Shown here in pieces: positions 45,080 through 56,310 of a DNA stretch of 64,000 nt; within the stretch, counting starts at the first letter, position 1, and the number at the start of each line of letters is the position of its first letter. Made by a program: the position numbers and the translations under genes. Origin of the DNA: Methanobacterium formicicum DSM 3637 (lineage in GTDB: Archaea; Methanobacteriota; Methanobacteria; Methanobacteriales; Methanobacteriaceae); the NCBI RefSeq assembly GCF_000302455.1, contig NZ_AMPO01000002.1, positions 1 to 64,000 of the forward strand, in the 5' to 3' direction. A model generated the notes under the pieces. It was not told the DNA's origin, did not search any database, and saw only the letters and a list, made by a program, of their open reading frames with translations.

Positions 45080-47494
45080 CTAATTATTTTCAGAGGAAGG
45101 TTTAACCCTTTCTTTATACTTCTGTTCATGAATGGTTATATGGAAACTAGTTCCACTCCCATTAACCAGTTTAATCTCACCATCTAACTGTTGTACCAGT
45201 GTGTTAACCAGTTTCAGTCCCAGGCTGTTGGTGTTGTTGAAGTCCAGGTCACTGGGAAAACCTGTACCATTATCACTTACTTTTAAATGATAAACACCTG
45301 CTTCATCTGCTTCTTCAAGGGATATGTTGATCTCACCCTTATCCCGGTCACTGAAAGCGTACTTCAAACTGTTGGAGACCAGTTCATTGATTATAAGTCC
45401 CAGGGGAACTGCAGTGTCAATATTAAAGTAAACTTCTCCCACATCTACTGTGAAGTTTATTCCTGATTGGACGGTGTAACTGTGGAACAGGTTCATGGAA
45501 AGGCTCCGGATGTACTCGGCAACGTTTATACGGGCCAGGTTATCAGTCTGGTACAGTTTCTCGTGGACCAGGGCCATGCTCTTCACCCTGCCCTGGCTTT
45601 CCTGGAGGATGTTATCAGCTTCAGCATCATGAATGTGGCTGCGCTGTAAGTTCAACAAGCTGCTTATGATCTGCATGTTGTTTTTCACCCGGTGATGTAT
45701 CTCCCGTAGTAACAGTTCCTTCTCATTCAATGATTGTTTAACCTTATTTTCAGCGTTCTTACGCTGAGTTATGTCCAGGAGGCTTACCACGCTATCGGTG
45801 GTACCGGGGATTACCGAGGCAGAAAGCATGATCTGTTTTTCTTCACCCCGCTTATTCAGAAGACGGAACTCATATTCAGAGGGTATACTTGTTTCCTGGT
45901 CCTCAGGGGACGTATTAGTTCCCGACTCTTCAGATAGATTTTTCCCTGGTTCCCTGCGGAGTTTATGGTACTTTTTCATTTTTTCCCGGTCATCTGGATG
46001 CACAAAGTCTATCCAGCTTAAGTTATTCTCAATCTCCTTTACATGGTAACCACTAAGGGCTTCAGAACGCTTGTTGGCCATGGTGATAATGGTGTCCTCA
46101 CCTACAATGATGGTGGCAGTACCAGTATTCTCAAATATGGTCCGGTAAAATGTTTCAGATTTAGAAAGAGCTTTTTCAGCTTTCTTACGTGGGGTCTGGT
46201 CAATAACGGTACAGATCGCCCCATTAAACTTACCATCATTAAACTGGGGTATAATCCATCCGCTCTGGTATGATTTTATTCCAGTGGGACTGGTAACACT
46301 GATAGAATCATAATAAACCGGTTTTAGGGTTTCTTTAGCTTTACGATAGTACTGTTTCATCTGGCCGGTAGAGGAATCTGGCAGGTCATCCAGAATATGT
46401 AAGCCCTCCATATTCTCTGTTTTAACCCCGGACAACTTCTCCATACCATTGTTCATGAAGTAAAGCCGATCTTCACCATCAGTAACCCATATCCCCTCGT
46501 TAATACCTTCCACCAGACTTTCGTAGAATTTTTTCAGATTTTGACGTTTGAGGTTTGCTTCTTGTCTCTGCCGGTCCATCTGGTTAAGGATCTTTGCATT
46601 CCAGATAATAACCATGGTTAAAAAGGCCATGGAGATTATAATACCTAAAACATCACTAAAATGTTCACTGTATAAGTTGAACCTCTGTCCTAGGTTAATT
46701 AGGATGTCCATGAGGAATACTGCTACCAGGGTTGCTGGGAGAAGGCGCCTGGCCATGAAACCGCCACTGTTCTGGGCAGTGATCCTTCCCATATAGCTGC
46801 GGTCTGGGTAGAGGCAAAGGATGCCAATGGATAGAATGATATGTATCACTGACGAGAGAAAAGCCATCTGCACAATCAAATCCATTGTGTAAGAATTGTT
46901 GATCCCGTAAAAATAGGAAGTTAATCCCATCAATGCTAAAAAACCTGACAAAAATGCTAAAGTTTGCATGATGTTGGGTTTATACTTGTAACTGGCCATT
47001 AGAATGGCTATACCAAGTATTGTAAAATTAAAAGCACTTAATACTCTACTTTGCCCGGTTAAATTAATATTTCCAGGTAAATAACTGATTAGTAACTGTT
47101 TCATACCTAAGTTCAGGCCGGTGGCGTATTCCAGTAAGGTTAAAACACTCACAAATACAGTAACCACAGCAAGGATTCTGGAAACATTCAGGGTCCATGA
47201 TTTGGATTGGTGATTTAGAAGGTATAAACAGACACCGGCAATGATGAACAGGAATGCGCTATTAATTTTGCTTCCAGGAAATCCCAGGAACTCTCCCTGG
47301 AGTAGGGGTATGTTTAAAAACCATCCTAGGGTAATAATGATTCCTAAAACAATCACTATCAATGCACAGGCTTGTGAATATATTTTAAAATTAGAAAGAC
47401 GATTCAAGTATATGGATAGCTGTTTTTCATCATCTTCCAGGGGTACTTGATCTGGTTTTAGGGGTTCAAAATCATCCCTTGACTCTTGTTCCAT
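45080..47494 (-). CDS. Membrane PAS sensor histidine kinase (HisKA_2 type)
   Basis: About 804 residues. The first ~300 carry eight or nine hydrophobic segments, forming a membrane sensor of unrecognised type. PAS 1 (about 325-440, GIWVTDGEDRLYFMNNGME) and PAS 2 (about 450-590, TIFENTGTATIIVGEDT) follow, then the dimer domain with IHHRVKNNMQIISSLLNLQ (acceptor His in HHRVKNN) and the ATPase domain with INELVSNSLKYAF and DNGTGFPSDLDF. The kinase half is close to that at 40702. I use the ATG at 47494, with GGAGG 11 nt upstream; a TTG at 47512 adds six residues. No receiver protein is adjacent. Confidence 0.92.
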   Translation of the reverse strand: MEQESRDDFEPLKPDQVPLEDDEKQLSIYLNRLSNFKIYSQACALIVIVLGIIITLGWFLNIPLLQGEFLGFPGSKINSAFLFIIAGVCLYLLNHQSKSWTLNVSRILAVVTVFVSVLTLLEYATGLNLGMKQLLISYLPGNINLTGQSRVLSAFNFTILGIAILMASYKYKPNIMQTLAFLSGFLALMGLTSYFYGINNSYTMDLIVQMAFLSSVIHIILSIGILCLYPDRSYMGRITAQNSGGFMARRLLPATLVAVFLMDILINLGQRFNLYSEHFSDVLGIIISMAFLTMVIIWNAKILNQMDRQRQEANLKRQNLKKFYESLVEGINEGIWVTDGEDRLYFMNNGMEKLSGVKTENMEGLHILDDLPDSSTGQMKQYYRKAKETLKPVYYDSISVTSPTGIKSYQSGWIIPQFNDGKFNGAICTVIDQTPRKKAEKALSKSETFYRTIFENTGTATIIVGEDTIITMANKRSEALSGYHVKEIENNLSWIDFVHPDDREKMKKYHKLRREPGKNLSEESGTNTSPEDQETSIPSEYEFRLLNKRGEEKQIMLSASVIPGTTDSVVSLLDITQRKNAENKVKQSLNEKELLLREIHHRVKNNMQIISSLLNLQRSHIHDAEADNILQESQGRVKSMALVHEKLYQTDNLARINVAEYIRSLSMNLFHSYTVQSGINFTVDVGEVYFNIDTAVPLGLIINELVSNSLKYAFSDRDKGEINISLEEADEAGVYHLKVSDNGTGFPSDLDFNNTNSLGLKLVNTLVQQLDGEIKLVNGSGTSFHITIHEQKYKERVKPSSENN

Positions 47495-47512
47495 GGGAAA
47501 AATATCCTCCAA

Positions 47513-48042
47513 ACTATCCAGGATTTTTGATTATAAATACTACTCTTCTAGCCTTTTCATCATCGAACAATACTAAGAAAGTATGGGGTCCGGCTACCAT
47601 GACCAGTCCAAATCAACTGGATATGGGGATCATTTAACACCTAATATATTAAATTATTATTTGTTAGTTGAATAATAAATATTGATAGGTTACTGGTTAT
47701 TGTTTTGTCTAAATATGCGGTATAGTATGGTACAATCCCTCATTAAAAACGGTTAATAGAATTCATGAATTGGAGATTAAAATCATCTTCTTTAATGATA
47801 GCTTAAAATTCATTCATCTACCTTTATTTATCTACCCTTTATTTATCTACCTTTATCATCTACCCTTTATTCAGATGCACCTGTTTATCAGATTCATTGT
47901 TAAATCGATTTTTTCAGTAATAAACACTGTTTATGATGATAATGCATTCTTTAATGATAATATTTAGGTTTAATAATAAATACCGGGTTTAATGATAAAA
48001 ATTTATAAACTTTGATCTCCAATAGTCTATATGGTGTTGATT
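47513..48042. other. About 520-bp intergenic region with pyrimidine repeats
   Basis: Divergent spacer between the membrane kinase and rubrerythrin. 47815-47875 has imperfect repeats of TCTACCCTTTATTTA. A TATA-like TTTATAAAC at 48002-48010 lies about 25-30 nt before the rubrerythrin start region and is probably its promoter. No gene is supported. Confidence 0.5.
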
Positions 48043-48627
48043 ATGGAAAAAACCTTAGAAAACCTTACCAAGGCGTTTATTGGTGAAAGTCAGGCTAGAA
48101 ACCGTTACAGTTTCTACGCGAAACAGGCTACAAAGGATGGTTACCCTCAAATTTCTGAGATATTCCTGGAAACTGCTGAGAATGAACGACAACATGCTAA
48201 ATGGTTATTCAAACTGATCCAGGAAGTTAAGGCTAACGTGGATCTGGAAGATGATGAAATACACGTGGAAGCTGAAGCTCCATTAACAATTGGTGGCACC
48301 GTAGAAAACCTGAAAGCCGCCATTGCAGGGGAACACTACGAAAACAGTGAAATGTACCCAGAATTTGCTAAAGTAGCTAAAGAAGAGGGGTTAAACGCTA
48401 TAGCACGAAGATTAATGGCCATTGGAAAGGCAGAAGTTCACCACGAGGAAAGATACATCCAGCTCCTGGAACAGGTGGAAGCCGGTACTCTGTTTAAAAA
48501 GGAAAAAGATGTCTCATGGACCTGTCTCAAGTGTGGTTACTCTGTCACTGGAAAACAGCCACCAGAAAAGTGCCCAGCCTGTGATCATCCCACCAAGTAC
48601 TTCTTCATTCGCTGTGAAGAATACTAA
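48043..48627 (+). CDS. rbr: Rubrerythrin
   Basis: About 194 residues, reducing hydrogen peroxide to water in anaerobes. The ferritin-like diiron domain has FIGESQARNRYSFYA with Glu, and ENERQHAKWLF and EHYENSEMYPEF helices with E-x2-H-type ligands; a late KAEVHHEERYIQLL supplies the last. The C-terminal rubredoxin site is CLKCGYSVTGK and CPACDHPTKYF. The ATG at 48043 is preferred, since GGTG lies 6 nt before it; the first ATG at 48031 would be nearly at the transcription start predicted from the TATA box. A hairpin terminator follows at 48641. It is next to superoxide reductase, a common oxygen-defence pairing. Confidence 0.95.
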   Translation: MEKTLENLTKAFIGESQARNRYSFYAKQATKDGYPQISEIFLETAENERQHAKWLFKLIQEVKANVDLEDDEIHVEAEAPLTIGGTVENLKAAIAGEHYENSEMYPEFAKVAKEEGLNAIARRLMAIGKAEVHHEERYIQLLEQVEAGTLFKKEKDVSWTCLKCGYSVTGKQPPEKCPACDHPTKYFFIRCEEY

Positions 48628-48640
48628 AACGATTCTTGAA

Positions 48641-48680
48641 CTAATTCCTCACTGGAATTAGTCACCCCATTTTTTTTTGG
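48641..48680 (+). terminator. Hairpin and T-run terminator after rubrerythrin
   Basis: CTAATTCC and GGAATTAG form an 8-bp stem with a TCACT loop (48641-48661), followed within 10 nt by a run of nine to ten T (48670-48678). This is a good intrinsic-type terminator, separating rubrerythrin from the superoxide reductase gene. Confidence 0.65.
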
Positions 48681-48820
48681 GAATATTTAAATTCAGGTAA
48701 TCAATTTAAAAATTCAAGTAATCAATTTAAAAAATTTGTAAAGGTTATTTAAAATTTTTTTTACATTATTTAAAATCCATAAAACAATTAAAATCCATAA
48801 AACAAAAATTGAGGGAGTAA

Positions 48821-49198
48821 ATGACTGAAAAAGGACAAATATATCGCTGTGATATTTGTGGAAACATAGTGAATGTTTTCTGCGAGGGTGCAGGCAAACT
48901 GGTTTGTTGTGAAGTGCCCATGGAACTTTTAAATGAGAAACAGGATGCAGATGGTGCCATAAAACACCGACCAGTGATTGAAAAATCAGATGTGGGGGTT
49001 AAGGTTAAAGTGGGAGAAGTACCTCACCCCATGGAGGAAAATCACCACATAGAATGGGTGGAACTGGCCACAGCCAACCAGGTATTCATACAATTTTTAA
49101 AGCCAGGTGACCAGCCCGAGGCAGAATTCCCAGTAGATCTAGAAACCGGTCTTAAAGCCCGGAGTTACTGCAATATCCACGGATTATGGAAATCATAA
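48821..49198 (+). CDS. dfx: Desulfoferrodoxin (superoxide reductase)
   Basis: A 125-residue 2Fe-type superoxide reductase that reduces superoxide to peroxide, which rubrerythrin can then remove. The N-terminal desulforedoxin site is YRCDICGNIV and LVCCEVPM (four Cys). The catalytic site II has its histidines in HPMEENHHIEWVEL plus the equatorial His in RPVIE-type KHRPVIEKS, and the Cys/His pair in CNIHGLW at the C-terminus. The catalytic Lys equivalent is in IEKSD. It has its own upstream region (about 190 nt, AT-rich) after the rubrerythrin terminator. Confidence 0.95.
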   Translation: MTEKGQIYRCDICGNIVNVFCEGAGKLVCCEVPMELLNEKQDADGAIKHRPVIEKSDVGVKVKVGEVPHPMEENHHIEWVELATANQVFIQFLKPGDQPEAEFPVDLETGLKARSYCNIHGLWKS

Positions 49199-49644
49199 CT
49201 GTGGAATAATAACCATTTACTCATTTTTTCCATTTTTTTATATTTACCATTAATTCAAATCATTTATTCCAATTCATAATTCAAAACTATTAATAAGGAA
49301 TTCAGTACTATTCAATTTATATTCCAGTTAATTTAGAGAATGTTTAAATCATATTCCCATTGATTGTCTCATATTCAAAATTATCTCAACTATCCGATGG
49401 GATATTTAAGATATATAAAAACTAATTATGGGATATTTAAGATACATCACAGCTAATTATGGGATACTTAAGTTATATTCCAACTAATCTATAAGACATT
49501 ACAAAATTATATTCTAATGGGATATTCAAACTTTTAACAGTCAAATATTTCAAGTAATCCATACATAATAGATTTATAATTAAATTTCATGGAGTTTATA
49601 AGTAAATTTGTGGTGTAAATAAATTTAAATAATGCAGGTGTGTT
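49199..49644. other. 446-bp spacer with a 31-bp tandem repeat
   Basis: AT-rich region without genes. T-runs at 49224-49242 probably end the superoxide reductase transcript. Three consecutive 31-bp units beginning ATGGGATA(T/C)TTAAG occupy 49397-49489 and are diverged toward the end. Confidence 0.7.
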
Positions 49645-50139
49645 ATGCGTAAAATAATTCTTATCTTTGCATTGGTAATGGTAACTGTTTCCTTATCTGG
49701 ATGTTTAGACACTCAGGTGGCCCAGATAGAGCAATTAACTGATACTATTAACGATCACATCATCTCTGGGGATGCTTACTTCAACCAGGCCGCTACCAGC
49801 ACCAACAACTACCAGTACGAAACAGCACAGTCACAGGTGAATAACGCATCATCTGATTTTAACCTGGCACGATCATCCACCCAGGAGGCATTAATATATG
49901 CCAAAAACCTCCAGGACCAGGTTTACATCAACTACCTGCAGATAACCCTCCAGGAATTGGATGCCAAGATCAATGCCACCAATGAGCTGAAGGTAGCAAT
50001 ACCACTGTTCTCCAGGAATGACACCAGAACTGGTAATACACACGTTGATCTGGCCAATGGATACATGGACACCTCCCTGGAATACCAGAAACAGAGGGAG
50101 GATATAGTACAGCAGAATCCAACCAAGTTCAAATCATAA
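49645..50139 (+). CDS. Putative lipoprotein, helical
   Basis: A 164-residue protein with a signal peptide and lipobox-like SLSGC at Cys20, so probably lipid-anchored on the outside. The mature part is almost entirely alpha-helical, rich in Gln, Asn, Thr and Ala, with heptad-like spacing, suggesting a small helical bundle or coiled coil. NATNELK and NDTRTGN offer N-glycosylation sequons. It stands alone between the superoxide reductase and the DHH protein. No family recognised. Confidence 0.7.
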   Translation: MRKIILIFALVMVTVSLSGCLDTQVAQIEQLTDTINDHIISGDAYFNQAATSTNNYQYETAQSQVNNASSDFNLARSSTQEALIYAKNLQDQVYINYLQITLQELDAKINATNELKVAIPLFSRNDTRTGNTHVDLANGYMDTSLEYQKQREDIVQQNPTKFKS

Positions 50140-50361
50140 ATCAGTGATGGGAATTTTAGAATATAATAATGAATTTGATAGATTGTAAATAATAGGATGA
50201 AAAGAAACTACTTGAATATTAAGAAAAATATTAGGAAATACTAAAAAATACTAGGAATACTAAAATCTAATTAATTATAATTACTTTAATTATTAAGTAC
50301 GAAATTAGAATCATATTTTGCGAGAATCAATTAAATAATCTATTTTTTGAGGTTAATACTC

Positions 50362-52539
<2,178 letters not shown>

Positions 52540-52542
52540 TCG

Positions 52543-52570
52543 CCCCTATTTTTAGGGGATTTTTTTATTT
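52543..52570 (+). terminator. Hairpin and T-run terminator
   Basis: CCCCTA and TAGGGG form a 6-bp stem with a TTTT loop (52543-52558), followed by ATTTTTTTATTT. It lies 3 nt after the DHH gene stop and is the clearest terminator in the window. Confidence 0.75.
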
Positions 52571-52745
52571 CTTACCCCTTTTTAATTAAACAGTTTATTA
52601 AATATTTTTTTAGTGATAAAATAATTTTTCAGCTATTGAAATACTTCTTTTAGTTATAAAAATAGTTTTTTTTAGTTATAAAACACTGCTTAACTAATTT
52701 CTAACCTTTGCTATATTTTAATCTGCAGAAAACTGATGAATACTA

Positions 52746-53611
52746 TCAGATCCACTCACCATCCACCAGGATATCCATTTGTAGGCGGTTTTGGTTACGT
52801 GAAAAATACAGTATATAGCTGTAGCCATAGATTATGCAGAATATTAAGGGGATGATCACCACTATCTCAAATAATCCATAGACCATGGAAATGTGGACCA
52901 GGATTAACAGCGTGGAATTGAGAACCAGGAGAAGTTTTATGGTGTGTAATTTACCCACAACCACAGGTATGGTCCGAGTTCCAGTTTCCCTATCTCCCTC
53001 CACGTCCATTATATCAAAGAGTACGGTGTTAATGAAACTTTTTATGAAGAATAAATAAAATATCAGCAGCATAACCAGTATATTGATATTATAACCTACT
53101 ATGGGGAGGAATGTGTTACCCACAGTCCAGCTCAGGGCAACAACCAGACTTTTAACTGCAAAGATGTCCTTTAGCCTGGGAATTCTGGGGGTAAGTTTTA
53201 CACTGTATATTACTCCAGCCAGTAATGGGAAAAGGAGTATTAAAAGTACCTGCCATCCATACAGTAATCCTATAATCACCGCCAGGGCATAGGCTGAAAC
53301 AGTGGTGCATTTGAACAGTTTTTCATGGCCGGAGATGAGGTCTGATCGTTCCGGTGTATTTAGCTGGTCTTCTTCGGTGTCAGTTATCTTGTTTATACTG
53401 TAAACTGAGTAGATCACCAGAAAAGTAGACAGTATTAGAGAATAAGATGGGGGATTATCGTATAAATAAAAAGAAAAAAAGTTTTTAAACAGCCATTGAG
53501 GGCTATAAAAACTGAGCTCGATGTTAATATTACAAAGAAACGTTTTATTCGAAAAAAACGTTTGAAAAATTCAAAGTTCGAGTTTCTGAGCCTGGTCCCT
53601 ATAATATTCAA
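52746..53611 (-). pseudogene. UbiA-family prenyltransferase, frameshifted near N-terminus
   Basis: The main frame (52746-53417, GTG start) encodes 223 residues of a membrane prenyltransferase with the two Asp-rich motifs SINKITDTEED and FDIMDVEGDRETGTRT and about six of the expected membrane segments. The usual first segments are missing. The same frame continues upstream to 53480 with convincing sequence (NPPSYSLILSTFLVIYS), while the frame shifted by one base encodes FVILTSSSVFIALNGCLKT, a typical UbiA first segment. Adding one T on the coding strand in the T7 run (A7 on the + strand, 53474-53480) joins them into about 285 residues. So the gene is broken by one missing base or by a sequencing error. 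A TTG at 53611 could be the start. Product unknown; archaeal relatives prenylate lipids or quinones. Confidence 0.75.
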
Positions 53612-54395
53612 ATAGCTGGTTACCCCAGGTAACTGCGCCATGATCATCACTTATCAGATCTCTGGTGTTATCATAATTTCCATTTTCATGGAATAAACCC
53701 AGTGATAAATATTTATTGGTAACAGTGAACGCAATTTTCACATCGGGTATAACCCAGAATTTGACCTTATCCTGCGACATAAAATTCCGGAGGTACTCTA
53801 AATTCTCACTATCAATACCTTCCATGGTCTGGTCGACTATATCCTGGGTCAGGATGAGTTCTACATTTATACCATGCTCAATTACTAATTTTTTGTAAAT
53901 ATCAATGTAATCGAAACGGAAAATAGGTGAAACACCTTTAATATATTCTGCTCCCGATATTATCTTCTGGTAAGTTTCATGTGGTTTGAAAATTTCCTCA
54001 GACTCTGATTCAATCAGTATGGAGTTGTGGAGATCCCCTATATTCTTTATTAATTCCGGGGGAATGCAGCTCAGGTCATGTTTAATCCACAGTTTCTGAA
54101 ATTTACTAATAGCAGCATTGGTTTTTATGTTTTCAATGAGGTTGGTGGTAATGATAGTACCAAGTGAAGTCAAGGCGTATTTTTCTTCTTTCTTGGTGGT
54201 TATTTTCCTTTTTTCCAGTTCACTGAGGTTATGGGATAAAGTGGAACTGCTGATTCCAGTCTTTTTTTTCAGTTCGCTCATGTTTTGGAGACCTTCACTG
54301 AGACAGATTAAAATAGTAACTCTAACTGAAGAACTGGATGTGTATCGCATGAGGTCTTTTGTTTCGGAATAGATATCAAGATAATTAACATTAAT
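53571..54395 (-). CDS. FilR1-like winged-helix regulator, possible AUU start
   Basis: The ATG at 54350 gives 259 residues; an in-frame ATT at 54395 would give about 274. The N-terminus is a winged helix (VRVTILICLSEG, MSELKKKTGISSSTLSHNLSELEKR), followed by a methanogen FilR1/DUF1724-type domain with SGAEYIKGVSPIFRFDYIDI and ELILTQDIVDQTM. The residues between 54395 and 54350 (VNYLDIYSETKDL) look like the helix that precedes the winged helix in relatives. GGGGG (54404-54408) sits 8 nt before the ATT. I therefore mark the longer form, with less certainty than for the GRE. Probably a transcription regulator of nearby or distant genes; its own regulated site is not evident. It overlaps the UbiA-like gene. 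Confidence 0.7.
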   Translation of the reverse strand: MNVNYLDIYSETKDLMRYTSSSSVRVTILICLSEGLQNMSELKKKTGISSSTLSHNLSELEKRKITTKKEEKYALTSLGTIITTNLIENIKTNAAISKFQKLWIKHDLSCIPPELIKNIGDLHNSILIESESEEIFKPHETYQKIISGAEYIKGVSPIFRFDYIDIYKKLVIEHGINVELILTQDIVDQTMEGIDSENLEYLRNFMSQDKVKFWVIPDVKIAFTVTNKYLSLGLFHENGNYDNTRDLISDDHGAVTWGNQLFEYYRDQAQKLEL

Positions 54396-54905
54396 ATTAA
54401 CTGCCCCCGATTTTTTTTGTTATTATTACAAATTACTTATGAATACAAAATACTTGTATTTACAGATATTTGTATTCTAAATACTGTATCCTAATTTATA
54501 ATGGTCATATAAAAATGTTAATATTCACTAATATTTTTATGGGTAAGTACTAAATAAATTACATTTTACCCATGTAAATCCCATTTAAAATTAATAATAT
54601 GAATTTTAGCTTATCTTCCACTTAATTGGGGGTTATTTTAAAAATTGTATGGTTAAATTGACTTTAATTCTTTATTTAAAATAGTATTGATGTTTAATTC
54701 GACTATGGGTGATTAAATTTTCTTATTTTATTATTCCTTTAGTACATTTAATTTATTCTTGTATCTTATCAATTCTTGTATCTTATCATTTATCATTTTT
54801 TATCAATTCCCTTTATTCCTTCCCTTTTTCAATTCCCCTTATTAATTCTCCTCATCATTTCTCTCCTTATTCTCCTTCATCAATTCCTCTTATTCCTCCC
54901 TTTAT
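54396..54905. other. About 510-bp spacer with a pyrimidine-rich tract
   Basis: The left part is AT-rich and should hold the promoter of the regulator. 54720-54905 is almost pure C/T on the + strand, with repeated elements such as TCAATTC(C/T)CTTATT. Open frames through it are low-complexity and not called. Confidence 0.6.
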
Positions 54906-55547
54906 TTATTCATCCTGTTCTTCCAGTTCCTGGTAATAGTCACACAGTTCCTGTAGGGGACATTCCTCGTGTCTAGGAGACTGGGGTCGGCAGATGGTCT
55001 GTCCGAACTGGACCATCAAATCATTTAATTCAATCCAGTACTCCCTGGGAACTATTTTTTCAAGTTCTGCTTCAGTTTCTTCAGGGGTTTTGGTGTTAAC
55101 CAGGCCCAGTCTGTTACTTATACGGTGTACGTGCACATCCACTGGAATTGCTGGTATTTGGAAACCGTAAACCAGCACGCAGTTGGCTGTTTTGCGCCCC
55201 ACACCGGGTAATTCCAGGAGGTTTTTCATATCATCCGGGACCTGACCTTTGAATTTATCAAGGAGCTTGCGGGAAACTTCCACAATACGCTGGGCCTTAA
55301 CATGGTAGAAACCTGCTGGACGGATCAGTGGCTCCAGGAGAGTTGGATCTGCCTCAGCAATCTCATTAATGGTGTGGTATTTGGAAAAAAGTTGTGCCGA
55401 GGCCCGGTCTGTATTATCATCCCGTGTTCTCTGGGATAATATGGTCCTGATCAGGACCCGGTAAGGGTCTCCATCTTCAAACACCCGTAGATCATACTGC
55501 TGCTGAAGACGTTCCATAATTAAATCCACACGTTCATCTAAATCCAT
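54906..55547 (-). CDS. nth: Endonuclease III (with Cys-to-His in cluster loop)
   Basis: About 213 residues, a DNA glycosylase/AP lyase removing oxidised pyrimidines. The helix-hairpin-helix LPGVGRKTANCVL holds the catalytic Lys, and VDVHVHRISNRLG the catalytic Asp (HhH-GPD). The C-terminal iron-sulfur loop normally reads C-x6-C-x2-C-x5-C; here it is C-x6-H-x2-C-x5-C: ICRPQSPRHEECPLQELC with His193 (codon CAC, 54969-54971) at the second ligand position. ATG 55547 is chosen because AAGGGA lies 7 nt upstream; a TTG at 55574 adds nine residues. The enzyme might hold a 3Cys-1His cluster or lack one. Confidence 0.93.
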   Translation of the reverse strand: MDLDERVDLIMERLQQQYDLRVFEDGDPYRVLIRTILSQRTRDDNTDRASAQLFSKYHTINEIAEADPTLLEPLIRPAGFYHVKAQRIVEVSRKLLDKFKGQVPDDMKNLLELPGVGRKTANCVLVYGFQIPAIPVDVHVHRISNRLGLVNTKTPEETEAELEKIVPREYWIELNDLMVQFGQTICRPQSPRHEECPLQELCDYYQELEEQDE

Positions 55548-55633
55548 AAATGGTTCCCTTCTGGTGTTTAACAATTGTTAATGATGATATTAGAATAAAT
55601 AGATTTTTTTTAATGGGTAAATTGACAAAATAA

Positions 55634-56101
55634 TTATTTATTGGATTTAACCAGTTCTAGAAGAGTTTCTACTCCTTCCATTATTCCCTCTCCTTCCTGG
55701 GCAATGGTGGGAATTACAGGGGCTTCAGAATCTATCTCCAAATTACCTGGTTTTAGGTCCTGTTTATTGGCGAAAACAACGTAAGGAACCTGGAAACCGT
55801 TCAAACGTTCGAGTATTTCCTGATCAGTGGATGTGATCCCGTTACTGTTGTCCACTACTAATATTGCTCCGTCTAAACCCTCTGAGAGGATCCTGCGCAT
55901 GAAGCGGAAGCGTTCCTGACCAGGGGTTCCGAAGAAGTGCACTTTTTCACCATTTATCATGGTGTTACCATAGTCCAGAGCAGTGGTGGTTCCATTGTAT
56001 TCAACTTTGGCCCTGTTGTTACAGATATGTTCTAAAGTAGTGGTTTTCCCAGAGTTATAGGTGCCCAGAACCACGATTTTGGTTTCCTTGTTGTGTTTCA
56101 T
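55634..56101 (-). CDS. Small Ras/MglA-like GTPase
   Basis: About 155 residues from the ATG at 56101, chosen since it matches the family start and is preceded by AGGCGG; an ATG at 56158 would add 19 residues. G1 is VVLGTYNSGKTTTLEH, G2 likely in GTTTALDYG, G3 FFGTPGQERFRFM, and G4 VFANKQDLKPG. These belong to the COG2229 group of predicted GTPases in archaea and bacteria. The Gln in GTPGQE is present, so intrinsic hydrolysis is plausible. It is 86 nt upstream of nth on the same strand and 153 nt after aroA; no activator or effector gene is adjacent. Role unknown. Confidence 0.85.
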   Translation of the reverse strand: MKHNKETKIVVLGTYNSGKTTTLEHICNNRAKVEYNGTTTALDYGNTMINGEKVHFFGTPGQERFRFMRRILSEGLDGAILVVDNSNGITSTDQEILERLNGFQVPYVVFANKQDLKPGNLEIDSEAPVIPTIAQEGEGIMEGVETLLELVKSNK

Positions 56102-56310
56102 TTTAACCGCCTGCAAAAAATATTTCCAGTTTGCATGAATATTCAAAATCTTTTTCATTTATCAGTGCATAATACCTATCCCTTACACGTATCATTCTAT
56201 TATCTTATTTAATAAGTATCTTTTAATAAACTATTCCATTATCTACTCTGGTTATTCCTATCTTATGCACTGGTAATTTCTATTTTAAAAATTGAAAAAG
56301 AGTAACGGTT

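Noticed and set aside
54709..54976. Small proteins in the pyrimidine tract
   Set aside because: Composition is simply that of repeated TC-rich DNA (Ser, Pro, Leu, Ile), running into nth on the opposite strand.
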